In this document: positions 1 through 10,547 of the stretch, in pieces
How the letters are laid out: each line of letters begins with the position of its first letter
Numbering within the stretch: the stretch's first letter is position 1
DNA from: Pyrocephalus nanus
Taxonomy: Eukaryota > Chordata > Aves > Passeriformes > Tyrannidae
NCBI GenBank assembly: GCA_038380795.1
Contig: CM076262.1
Coordinates: 69,460,629-69,524,628, forward strand
Length of the DNA: 64,000 nt
Direction of reading: 5' to 3'
Position numbers and translations under genes: made by a program
Notes under the pieces: generated by a model
What the model was told of the DNA's origin: nothing
Seen by the model: only the letters and a program-made list of their open reading frames with translations
Databases searched by the model: none

Positions 1-3000
1 TACGTAGCACTAATTCTGGGGATAATGCACGTGTGTAAGCAGTTCAGTGAGAGCACTTTCACCAAAAAGAAAGTAGATTTTTACCCCTAAATAGTTTTTG
101 TAGTTTGCTGTTTGTAGCCTCTGGCCAAACACATTGAGAACACACCTCAGAATCAATGGACCCATGTCTGCATCCTCTGATGTGACTCTGGTGAAAGACA
201 AGCAGAATTTAGCCTGTTGGGTTTGGTTTAAAAGCTGATAGCTGCAAGTGGAAAAATAAACTGGTTAGTAAGTCTAAAAATCTAAGACAGAGCTTACAGA
301 ATGTGCATTTAATACTTGTTTTAAATCCAGGCTTAGTTAGGTTGTTGCCTTCACTTATGGAAGATCTGGATTCAGTTTCCTCATGAACCACAGATTCCCT
401 TGACAGGTCACTATTGACTGAGGGGCCTTTAGGCCATGTAAAAAGGGACATTAAATCTAAGAGGATTTTGGAAAATTGGGCCCTCTAATACATACTTAAT
501 TGTCAGACAAAAATACTATCAAGATAACATCAGAATTTCAATCTTTGTTCTGAATCCCAAATCTTGTTTAGGAACAGAAGAATTGGAAAATATGGCATCA
601 AGGTGTATACATTATTTTTATTTTTAAAACTCGAGTTTTTAATGAAAATCCCTATTCTTAAGCCAGGTGGAATTTGAACATGTAGGAGAACTTGAGCATA
701 CAGACCTCAAGAGGGGGGCATTTTTGTGGTTTGGAAATGGTTGTCTTCTAATGGGAAAATCTGATTTTCCCTCCACTCTTGTAGTGTGAAGATGAATCTG
801 TCATACTTCCCTGCGAATTTAAACTGAAATTAGTGAAGGGGGAAGGAGTTTGCGGGGAATTAAAAGAAAAATGTGGGGTTTTGCTGTACAGCCCTTGCTA
901 GACCAGTCTGACAGCTTTAGCAGCCCTCATTTTTAATGAGCTCTTGCTTCTACCAATGCTATAAAAAATTATGAGTCATAATGGATCTGTTGCATTGTAT
1001 TAGCTGAATCTTGATCAAACATCAGCAGATCAAAGTACAGCTAATTGGGATTGTGAGGTTATTAATACTAATATTAGTATTTAGTTTATTTTTCCATGTG
1101 GTTTCCAAAGAAGGGGTGAATGAAAGGATTATACCAAAGGCCTTGGCATCCTTGGGCTGCATCTTAGCTGATAGGAGAGGAGAAACTAAAAGAAATGATG
1201 TGGGGAAGCAAAATTTCACAGGAAATCTTACTGTTTTATATCTGCCACTTCACTTGGAAGAAATCTGTGGTGTTTGGTGGCTTTATGGGACCATAAAGGC
1301 CGGTGGCCAGAAAATACTGAGAGGAGCCAGAGAACAGCTGCACTACAGAACATTTCTCCCTCCTACAGTGACGAAGTTTGGCACTGAAAGACACCTAATG
1401 CACAGGAGCAGGGTGGAGTGGCTGCAGTGTTCCCAAATTTTGGCTGCCTTGCTGTGCTGTCTGGTTGCTGCTGCAGCAGCTCCTGGAGGAGCAGAGGCAG
1501 CGTGGCCATGAACTGATTTTGCTGTTGCTGCTGAGGCTTTGGCCGTGAGAAAGGGGACAAAGGGAGAGTTCCCAGCCATCAGAGGTGCGAAGGGAATCTT
1601 AATGAGTCCTGATTTTTGTGCATCAGTAGGCAGGTGTCTCGGAAAAGGACGGTGCATCCCGACTGGAACACTTTCACCCTGCTGTCACGCCAAGTAGAGA
1701 TACAGATTCACAGATAATTTAAAAGGATCTCCTAAAACCCTGCAGGTTCTGGCAGTAGTTTATCACAGCTGTTTCCCAGCCCCTCTCTTTCCAGACAATG
1801 TGTGATAAATTGGAACACTCTGTTTTCTCCCGGGACATTTTCTTGACATAAGAGAAGAGCTTGTCAGGGAAGAGCATTTCTCAGGTACATTGCACTGGAG
1901 TCCCTCAGATGCTGACTGACTCCATTTTAGCTGGAATGGGATAGATGGAAATGAATCCCATGTCTGTTTTGGCAATATGACCTTGGAGGGTCAGCAGTCT
2001 TCCTCCAGGATGAAAGATGGACCTGCTGTGGATGGGAGAAGGAAGGGTGAAATTTCTGGGGACTTATGTTGCAGCTGGTGCCTCATGTCCAAAGGCTGAC
2101 AGATGAATCCTGTTTGTCAGGGACTGCTGACTCTTCTGTGCCATCCCAAGTGAGGTGAATGTGTCTGTGTATTCAACAACACAGGGAGATAACAGTGGAA
2201 TATCCTGGAGATGCACAGGATCCATTGCCTCCAGGAAAAAAAAAACAGAAATCTTGAGAGGATAAAGAGAAGCTCTGATTTTTTTTTTTTTTTCTATAGC
2301 TTCCTCCACCTTTTTCTTCTGTCCAACAAGTATCACCGGTTTCCCTTTTAATGAGAAAACTTCTGTGACATTTAGATCTGGCCAGGCTTTGTGATAGGCT
2401 GGGATTACTGGAGTTTATTCACATAATCCCCTTTGAAAATCTCAGTTTCAGCAATTTACCTTCCACCTGTAAAATGGTGGTTCTTGCACATCTTGGGAGA
2501 TCAGTTGGGTCAAATGTGAGGAGGTCATACATATTCTATGTGTAAAGGCTTTTCTTTTTTAAATAAGCTTGTGATGTTTTAATAAGAAGATGAGGTCAAT
2601 GATGATTTTTTACCTGGAGCTCTTGGAGAGTGTGTGTGTGTGATAAGTGATAATTAATTAAGGATGACAAGTTAAAAAAAAAAAAAAGGTTCCCTCAAAA
2701 GTGAATTCTCTAGTTTTCATTTTCTTTGGGACCCTGGAAGTCCTAAGCAGAGTAATTTGAGTGCTAATGTGGAAAAAAGTCAGGCTAACACAGTGAGTGG
2801 CAAAAGTGAAAACTAGAACAGAGTTCAAGGGGGAGAGAAATCAGAAATCGAGGGAGGAGAAATTCTAACCTATTGGATGGCCAGGATTCTAAACTGTCAA
2901 TCCTCCCCTTTGCAGAAGAAATATTACAGGAATTCTGTTTGCTGTGTGAATTGGAACAGGATGTTGGGAGTATGTGCAGCTCTACAAGCATTCAGTGGGA

Positions 3001-4616
3001 ATTAATACAGAGATTCACAGATTTAAACACTGTTTTAGAGAATGTCTAGTTGATGGAGATTTTTATTTGCTGCCTTGGGTGCATTACTCTTCCAATGGGT
3101 CACTGGTTTAGGTGGGAACTCATTTAGGTGAAGGCTTTTGAGCTTCCAAAGACCCACTTTGCATGTCATTTCCCATCTCTGCTGTGCTCCATGGATCTCT
3201 TAGCAGTACAGCCAAGTCTAGTGCCTGCTCCCAGGTTGAGCAGAGCTCGGTAATGTGGACATGGCTGCTTTTTTGCTGGGAGAGCAGCTGAGCAATGAAA
3301 AAATAGAAAGTCCTGGTGGTGTTGCTTATCCCCACACAGCCATTTCTTTTCCTTTCATGGAACAAGGTTGCTGTAATAGCATTTTTCTTTGCAGGTGGAA
3401 TTGGAAATACGGAAATAAATTATGGAGAACCAGGGTGTCTCCTGTCAGAATAAATATTTAATGAGAACAGGAGTTGTGCTCATTCAGTGCTCACAAGGAC
3501 CGATACTGAAGAACTGTATGAATGTTAATTTTAATATATGAAATATATGCTTGAACTTAAAAATTCCACTCATTGTGGAGTGAACAGCCTTAGGGGCAAG
3601 GGTGTATTAAGTCTGTGACAGCTGTCTCTGTGGGTGATGATAATGTAAAAGTGTCTCTTAATTTTTCCCCAAAAAACCTTTTTAATTTACCCACCAATCA
3701 GTCAGGGAACAGAGGAATCCTAAAGTGCTTACTCTCCAAAGCAGTTCTTGGAGGCATGTGTTGTTTCACATGGTACCAGGCTGTGCTCTCTCTAACCATC
3801 AGCCTCATTTAACTGTTCCTGTGTCAGATTAAAAAAATATCAGAATAATGATAATGTAGTTTTGTTTGTGATCTCTCCCCATTCTGATCCTCCATCTCAC
3901 CAAAAGCCTGTGCCTTTCTCTTCATAAACCTCTGTCAAATAACTCTGTACCTTTGTTGTGTTGGGGGATTTCCTACCTGCCTGAAGGTAAAGTCATTTGA
4001 AGTAGTTTCCCTGTCCAAACTTCCAGTTGGAGCAGCTATTAATTCTCCAGAGTGCAGTCATTAAGGCCATAATATCTGATGGTTGCTTTGTAAATGCCCT
4101 CAGAACTGGGGAGGGAGATGTAATTGGGGCCTCTAAGGCTTATGACTGACTCACTATTGATGCTTTCAGTGGCTTATCCAGTCCCTAACGTGGAGGCATA
4201 AATAGACTCCCAAATCATTGCATAACAGGGGCATTGCCTACAATTTAGAAGAAAGGACACTGTCTCAGTGCAGCCACTAATGCATTTTGTGAACTTGGAT
4301 GACCTCAGTTTGCCTCTTTTTTAATTTCTAAAATGGAAATAAAAGTATGTTGCCTTGGTAACATTTAGATGGGGGGGGGGGAACTTTTTGTTAAATGCTT
4401 TGCAATTCCCAGGTTAAATGGTTTGGAGGCAGAAATGTACTTAAATCTTATTGAGCTGACATACTGTGTTAAACCAGTAGTTACAGACCTAGCTCACAGC
4501 AGACTGCTGAGGACAAGAGTTACCATTATTTCCCTGTTTAGGTCTCCCTTCCTATGGTTCTGTTTTGATAAGAACTGTAATACAATCTGTTCTCTTTCGT
4601 CGTTTGCTTTATGCAG
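1..4616 (+). other. SULT4A1: SULT4A1 intron 1 (3' part)
   Basis: This stretch is the downstream end of the first intron, since the first recognisable exon begins at 4617 in mid-codon. It is AT-rich and has no coding sequence I can defend. Open frames at 1011-1511 and 1343-1657 lie on a CAG/CTG-rich patch and do not resemble known proteins. It holds a perfect X-box-like site at 4349-4362, an 11-G run at 4371-4381, a short TG run near 2632-2642 and A or T runs near 2281-2294 and 2673-2686. Exon 1, with the promoter and start codon, must lie upstream of base 1. Confidence 0.85.
4349..4362. promoter_or_regulatory. RFX X-box-like motif in SULT4A1 intron 1
   Basis: The 14-mer GTTGCCTTGGTAAC is a near-palindromic match to the X-box bound by RFX factors (half sites GTTGCC and GGTAAC, two-base spacer). 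RFX sites drive ciliary and some neuronal genes. It lies 255 bp before exon 2. The match is seen directly; function is inference, as a motif of this length could occur by chance. Confidence 0.4.
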
Positions 4617-4747
4617 GCACAGGGTTGCTGCAGGAAGTGGTTTATCTCGTGAGTCAGGGAGCTGATCCCGATGAGATTGGACTAATGAATATAGATGAAC
4701 AGCTTCCAGTCCTAGAGTACCCTCAGCCTGGTCTGGACATCATCAAG
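4617..4747 (+). CDS. SULT4A1: SULT4A1 exon 2
   Basis: This is the second coding exon of cytosolic sulfotransferase 4A1, a brain-enriched SULT family member. The acceptor (...TATGCAG) and donor (AAG|GTACAA) flank 131 bp that begin with two bases completing a glycine codon (G|GC) and end in phase 0. It encodes residues 58-100 by human numbering, starting TGLLQEVVYLVSQGADPDEI and ending GLDIIK. The segment holds the second half of the 5'-phosphosulfate loop, whose YPKSG half is in exon 1 outside the window. The loop reads GTG-LLQ here against GTS-LLQ in human; both depart from the family TYPKSGTTW. Otherwise it is nearly identical to human. Confidence 0.97.
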
Positions 4748-5712
4748 GTACAATTTATTGCAAAGAAAAGCCTTTCAGCGTTTGGGTATCTGTTTTCCTC
4801 GGTGCCATCCTTATCACTTCATTTCATCCCCGTGTCCTTGTCCTTTTCATCGCTGGGCTTGCTCAGCTTATTGGAATGATTCAGAGTATTATTAGGTTAT
4901 TTAGAAATTGCTTTTATTCAGCTTTATTGTACTTTATTTAATGCTTGAGACGTTTCTTCCTGTCCTAAATATCTTGGCAGTGGGCTTTCTGAATAAAAGT
5001 TCCAGGCCTCTTTTGCTTGTGTAAAAACAGAAGCTGCCCAAAGGAGGCCAATTTGCTTTGATTCCTTCCCTGAATTTTGAAAGAGGAACTACAGAGTTCT
5101 GTGGATTTGTGTTCCCACTACTCTGAATTTGAACATCTAAATCTTTAGATCCACAAATCCTGGATCTCTACAGACTCTGTAGGTGTAATTTGAAGAGTTT
5201 GGAATATCCTGCATGGAATGACTTCTGCACTATTAAGAATATTCTGTTTGAAACATTCACACGCTCTCAGATAAAGTTTTGGGCTTAATTCTGAGGATAA
5301 AATAAAATGCAAGGGTAACACCTTGAAGAAGTTAGGGGTAGTGTTTTCAGAACTTCCAATAGTTTTCAAGGAATTTTAGTGGAAGCATCACTGGAAACAA
5401 AGTTTGATACCAAGGATCTTCAACTATTTATATTGTTTCTGAGAACATGCCGCAAATGGAAGCGCTTTAAAAACAAAGGGGGTTAAAATCCCCAAACAAC
5501 AAAATCCCCAACACATTATTCAGCTTTTTTATACTTAAAAACCAGGTGTAACTCCCTGACCTAATTTCTAGTCCCAGACTCTTATTAATTGAAGAAGTGA
5601 ATTTGTGAATGGGACTCAGTGGAGCAAAGGGCTTCAAGTGTGACAGTTCACAGGACAGATGTGCCAGACTGCTGGTGCTCAGTAAGAAAAGATCCTCTCT
5701 GCTTTGTTTTAG
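4748..5712 (+). other. SULT4A1: SULT4A1 intron 2
   Basis: This 965-bp intron runs from GTACAA to TTTTAG. I see no repeat or exon in it. Confidence 0.9.
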
Positions 5713-5793
5713 GAACTGACATCTCCTCGCCTCATAAAAAGCCACCTGCCATACCGGTTCTTGCCTTCAGACCTCCACAATGGCAACTCAAAG
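5713..5793 (+). CDS. SULT4A1: SULT4A1 exon 3 (catalytic His region)
   Basis: This 81-bp exon, phase 0 at both ends, encodes 27 residues (101-127) including SPRLIKSHLPYRFLPSDL. The His in KSHLP (His111 by human numbering) corresponds to the catalytic base of cytosolic sulfotransferases, which activates the acceptor hydroxyl. It is flanked by GTTTTAG and AAG|GTAAAA. The only change I notice from human is Asn for Asp in HNGNSK. SULT4A1 keeps the sulfotransferase fold, but no robust activity on classical substrates is established, so the enzymatic role is uncertain. Confidence 0.97.
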
Positions 5794-5927
5794 GTAAAAA
5801 TTAGATGAAATCATGGGCTTTTAACTATTTTGGCAGCAGTTTAAGTGATTTGGGAAAGGGGATGGGGAAAAAAATCACTCAGTAAGGTGCTTTTTTTTTT
5901 TTTTTTCCCTCCCCTCCCAAATCACAG
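5794..5927 (+). other. SULT4A1: SULT4A1 intron 3 (short)
   Basis: This is a very short intron of 134 bp with an unusually long pyrimidine tract (17 T's from about 5890, then C/T) before the AATCACAG acceptor. Confidence 0.95.
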
Positions 5928-6054
5928 GTCATATACATGGCTCGCAACCCCAAAGACCTGGTGGTGTCTTATTACCAGTTCCACCGCTCCCTAAGGACCA
6001 TGAGCTACAGAGGAACGTTTCAGGAGTTCTGCAGAAGGTTTATGAATGACAAGT
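5928..6054 (+). CDS. SULT4A1: SULT4A1 exon 4 (PAPS 3'-phosphate site)
   Basis: This 127-bp exon encodes residues 128-169 plus the first base of Leu170. It starts VIYMARNPKDLVVSYYQFHR and ends FCRRFMNDK. Arg133 and Ser141 (human numbering) in ARNPKDLVVS match the conserved residues that bind the 3'-phosphate of PAPS in the family. Two donors are possible. Only AAGT|GTAAGG gives the strong GTAAGG site and restores the frame with exon 5 (T|TA = Leu, LGYGSW), so I chose it. The exon is essentially invariant against human. Confidence 0.97.
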
Positions 6055-6594
6055 GTAAGGAGCTGTTCTCTCTGCACACATTTATTTTCATCTCTGCATT
6101 CCTTCTGCAAGTACAGAAGTGAACTGGATAAAGGTGCATTTGTTTTGCATATACAGCAAGGAGGTTGCTACAGGGACTTAGATTTGTCCATGCAAAGTAT
6201 GGCCATGCCTTTTGTGAATAATTGCCTTGCAGTGTTCGACCCCGTGGGCTCAGCATTGTTCCACTTAGATCAGCCAAAACTCTGGTCTACTCTTCTAAAA
6301 TTCAGTTTTCAGGGCACCCAGGTAGCTTGTGAAAAATGGTGAATACTCCCAACACCATTTGATTTCAGTTCTACCTCTACTACTTCTCAGGAGTCTTCCT
6401 GTTCCTCAGTTTTGGGAGTTACTTCCCTGTTAATTCCTTTAATATTTAAATTTCATCCAAAACCTCAAGGTTTGTCCTTGTCACCATAACGGTTAATACA
6501 CAAAAATCTCCAGTTTGGACGAGACTGGTGTGGAGTCCATCAGTGAGCTCAAGTGAGACCTTCAAATAAGAAGGTGGGTGTAGGCTGCTACTGC

Positions 6595-6652
6595 CTGAAA
6601 AATGCAGCTCTGTAATGAGAATTCTGAAAAATGCAGCTCTGTAATGAGAATA
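6595..6652. repeat. 29-bp tandem duplication, two copies
   Basis: Two head-to-tail copies, 6595-6623 and 6624-6652, share the core TGAAAAATGCAGCTCTGTAA and differ only at the last base. The near identity points to a recent local duplication inside intron 4. Confidence 0.9.
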
Positions 6653-7670
6653 CAACAACCTGCTTTTCAGGAACTCCTTGTAAAGTTTACTCAGTGCACT
6701 GTGTTCCCACTCAGGCTGCACTGCCTTGAGTAGTGCATTGGTTTTTTTGCCAGTGGATTGCCTCACTTTCCAGCTGGGAAAAGACAAAAAAATTCTACTG
6801 CCTTTTATTTCTCTGCAAAACCTTCTTAATGTGGCTCTGAGAATTCACCCTGTGCACTGAGAGCGGGATCTCCTCCAGATCCAGAGCAGCAAACTGTTCT
6901 TCAGCCTGGAATTTGGAGGAGCTGGTGCTGAAGGAGCTGTGTAATACCAAAGGGGAGAAAAAAGTCAAGCCTGGAGGGTATTTAATAAGCCTTTTAAACC
7001 TTTCCTGCTTTCTCCTGCAAGGGAGGATTAATGCTCTCCTCCCATTCCAGCCCACCTTCTTTTATTTTTTCCTTTACAACCCCTAAAAATGGAATGTTTG
7101 CCTGTAGCCCGTGATCAGGAACTTCTAGACCAGAGCCATAATTAAAAACACGTTAGTAGGTCTTGTAAGACAGGGGAAAGGTTGGGTACTCTTTTGCATG
7201 TAAGAATCCCAGGAGTTATTTATACCTTCATCCTGCAGCAGCTGATTTATCACAACCTCCCAGCCTCAATAAAACATCACAGCGTGTTCTGTGGCCATGA
7301 TTGTGCAAATGGGGAGCGCTTGTAATACAGTAAATTTAGCATTTAGCTGAATGTTTGCATCTCTGCTGCACTGGGGAAGCAGTGCAGCAGAATTCTGGTA
7401 ACTGGAACACTCTCAATGGACAAAGAGTTTCAGTTTGGTAGGGAGAGAATTTTAATCAGCTGACTCATTTTCAGTTTTTATCAAGGCACTGGAAAAATTC
7501 CATTTTTGTTATTTCCATTGAGAAATTCACACGTGAAGTCAACACATCAGTGTTCCAGTGACCAGTTAAACAATTTTTTTTACAAGGGAAAAGGTGGCTT
7601 GAAAATACAAGCCTAAAAAGTTGTGGGTTTTTTTAAAATATTTTTTTCTATCTGCTGAAAAGAAAAATTG

Positions 7671-7856
7671 ACCAAAAAAAAAAAACAAAAACAAAAAACC
7701 AAAAAAACACAACCACAAAAACAAACAAACACAAAACAAACAAAAAACCCCACAAAAACACACACACACAAAAAAAACCCACAAAAAACCAACAACAACA
7801 CAACAAAAAAACAAAACCAACCAAACAAACAAAAAAAAAACACACAAAAAAAACAC
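7671..7856. repeat. A/C-only low-complexity tract
   Basis: For 186 consecutive bases the plus strand contains only A and C, as mixed CAAA, CCA, CAAC and CA units without a fixed period. The complement is therefore pure T/G. It is best described as a degenerate (CAAA)n/(CA)n simple repeat. Apparent proteins from it (Lys/Thr/Gln-rich on plus, Phe/Cys/Val-rich on minus) are not genes. Confidence 0.95.
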
Positions 7857-8919
7857 TGGGAAAGAATGTGAAAGACTAATTATTATATTTGCTTAACTCC
7901 TGTCTTGGTTATATGAAGTGCTTTGTGGGAATTTATCACTGGTAAAAAAGAAATTGGTTGTCTTTCTAATAACATTGGCAACAAAGGCATTCTCTAGATT
8001 ATAAGTACCAAGTACCAGTGACTTAACCTCTGGTGGACACAAATTGGCTCAAACCAGTGCAGATGTGGAGTTAATCAGAGGATTGGGGAAAAAAAGGAAT
8101 AAAACTTTGGGGTGAAGGTTAAGGCTTCCCAATAACCTCAGCAGGGCTGGGAGCAGGAGCCTTCCCAGCTTTTTGGGAGCATTCTGCACCTCATGGGCAT
8201 CAGCAATCTGAATTTATTGTGTAACTGAGAGAACCAATAACACTGTAAATGAAACTGTTCTACAGCAGTTCGGAAAGTGGAGTGTTCAGAAAGTAACAAT
8301 AGAAGAGAATAAGTCCTAGACTGTAGTAGAGGGTCACAACATGCAATGATAAATAATGCTGTCAGTCCATCCTGGGTTTTTGGGAATGATCACAAAGCGA
8401 TTTTATGAGTCTGTGTCCTCAATGCTTGTTCAAGAAAGTTGAAGTGGTTGTCAGCAATTAGAGGATGCCCTGGGGAACTTTTCATGAGTGCTGTGTCCAG
8501 CTTACAAGCAAAGGAAGCTGCAGTGGGATGTGCTCATTGCAGGAATTCATACAGCTTGGAGCTGCTGGAAGTTTGCCTTCTGCAAGGCTATCTGTGCAAT
8601 TATTATTCTGGCTCAATTCCTGTTATTAGTACTGAGCTCCAGGAGGTTCATCGTGAAACATGGTGGCATTTCCAGTGGAATGTTTTATCCTCACGCTAAA
8701 TCAGTTGTTTTGAGAATCCCAAACTGATAGAAAAAAACTTTTTAAATTAAGTTCCTTGCTGTACATGGCAACGGGCCAAAACTAGACACTGCTATGGACC
8801 ACTCCAGTTAATTTATTTTTCTCCTGTTTTGTTTTTTTTTTTTTCTTTTCTTTCCTTTTTGAAAATTCTTAATAACAGAAGTGTTCATTTTCCTCATGCC
8901 AATCATAATGTCTTTGTAG

Positions 8920-9014
8920 TAGGATATGGCTCGTGGTTTGAACATGTGCAAGAGTTTTGGGAACATCACATGGATGCCAATGTACTTTTTCTCAAGTATG
9001 AAGATATGCACAAG
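8920..9014 (+). CDS. SULT4A1: SULT4A1 exon 5
   Basis: This 95-bp exon begins with two bases completing Leu170 and encodes residues 171-201: GYGSWFEHVQEFWEH, then VLFLKYEDMHK. YGSW..HV and L.YEDM are signature sulfotransferase blocks; the Tyr-Glu-Asp segment packs near the PAPS adenine in the family. The acceptor follows TTTGTAG and the donor is AAG|GTAGGT. Compared with human there are small changes (HHMDA against HRMDS, and Lys for Arg at the end). Confidence 0.97.
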
Positions 9015-10408
9015 GTAGGTTAGATGTAGCAAAATGATATTTTAATCACATTTAGCACCCTGGTGTTTAAAATATAGAGAGCACAAAGTCTGCTTCTTCT
9101 GTCCATATTTGGGACTCTCTAAGTCTGATACCATTTTTAAAGCACTGGCATTCGGTAGCTTCTTCATATACATATTAATTTACTCAGGAGTCTGACTCAC
9201 CCACAGACACCAAACTACTTGCAGAGAAGGCAGTGAAGTGAAACTGTTCAGCACTTGCTATGCTCAGCCCTGGGCATTCATTAAAAGAAATGTCTTGCTA
9301 CTGTATGTGCAGTATCAATGGGAAAAAAAAGTATATAATCTGTATTTTTCCCTGTATATTTGGCATTTATTCTGATGATTTTGTTCTTGCTACTCTCTGC
9401 AAAACTGTTGAAAACAATTAGATATGATCATGTTGCATAAGGTGAACATAATTATTGGGTCCCTATAGTATAATGGTTAATAAATCCAATTTAATCAGAA
9501 ATCTAGTGGAAATACTACACAGAACGTTGTTTTCCATTTCTTATTGCAGTGTGATATTTTTGGGGATTAATGAAAATATTTCCAGATGTTTATTTGACTG
9601 GAAAACTAATGCAAATATCGGAAAAACCCACCCTGTAAGGAGGCAGAGTCAGGGCAGAACTCAAGAAAGCTGGGTAAATTATACTTCTGATGGAGTGGGG
9701 TGCTGAAATAAATAAATAAACTAATAAGATCTGAGTAAAGTTTAGTCAGAATTATTTCAGCCCCGTGGTTTTGAATGATTATGTATTCCCAGCTGTGCTC
9801 ACTGATGGATGCTGCTGGAAGCTGGTGTCTTCCTGCTTCCTGAAAGATATTACTATTTCGTCCTTGCAGCTCCAGAAGTCTTACACTAAGGAACCCTGGA
9901 ATTCTAGAGGTGCAAATTAATGACTGATTAATGCAAATGAATTCTCACTGGTTCCTTTCCATCCCCATGAGTGCAGCCCCAGAAGCTGGCAATGAAAGAA
10001 GGGCTCCTCTAACCTTTGTGATCGCTTATTCTACCAAGGTCAAAATCAGAGTAACTTGTAACTCCTCCAAAAATCCACTGGAATTCTGAAGTGATGAGTG
10101 AAGGGTGTGGTGCTCTCTGAAGCGGGAATGGTCACAGTTCCTTTGCAGTTCCCCATTCTAATATTTGAAGGAGTTACGTATTTGAAGACTGTGTTCTCTG
10201 CCAACCTGTTTCACCCTCATTACTTTGTTTCCAGCAAATGTGAAGGTGGCAGAATTTCAGGGCTGTGGTGTTTCTGCAACTCCTGCACTCGTGTTTTTCA
10301 CGCTCGTCAGGACGTGACTCACTTTGAAATATTTAAACTCGCTGGGGGAAAAAAAAAAGTCATTTAAAATATTTTAAAATAAACTGGGGTTTTAATACTC
10401 TCTTACAG
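9015..10408 (+). other. SULT4A1: SULT4A1 intron 5
   Basis: This 1.4-kb AT-rich intron shows no repeat or extra exon that I can identify. Confidence 0.9.
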
Positions 10409-10547
10409 GACCTTGCAACGATGGTTGAGCAGCTGGTGAGGTTCTTAGGGGTTTCCTATGACAAAGCACAGCTGGAATCCATGGTGGAACACTGCCATCA
10501 GCTCATTGACCAGTGCTGCAATGCAGAAGCTCTTCCTGTTGGCAGGG
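10409..10547 (+). CDS. SULT4A1: SULT4A1 exon 6
   Basis: This 139-bp exon encodes residues 202-247 and the first base of Gly248. It starts DLATMVEQLVRFLGVSYDKA and ends CCNAEALPVGR. This is the helical C-terminal half of the fold, normally the MV..I..FLG region of cytosolic SULTs. The acceptor is TCTTACAG and the donor AGGG|GTAGGT. It is the most divergent exon against human (for example LESMVEHCHQLI for LEALTEHCHQLV), but the length is unchanged. Confidence 0.97.

Larger units (their letters stand above)
6055..8919 (+). other. SULT4A1: SULT4A1 intron 4
   Basis: This 2.9-kb intron holds a 29-bp tandem duplication (6595-6652) and an A/C-only tract (7671-7856). Open frames over the A/C tract are low-complexity artefacts. 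No exon-like segment is seen. Confidence 0.9.

Noticed and set aside
7566..7871. Phe/Cys/Val-rich minus frames and Lys/Thr/Gln-rich plus frame
   Set aside because: These are translations of the A/C-only simple repeat, not proteins.
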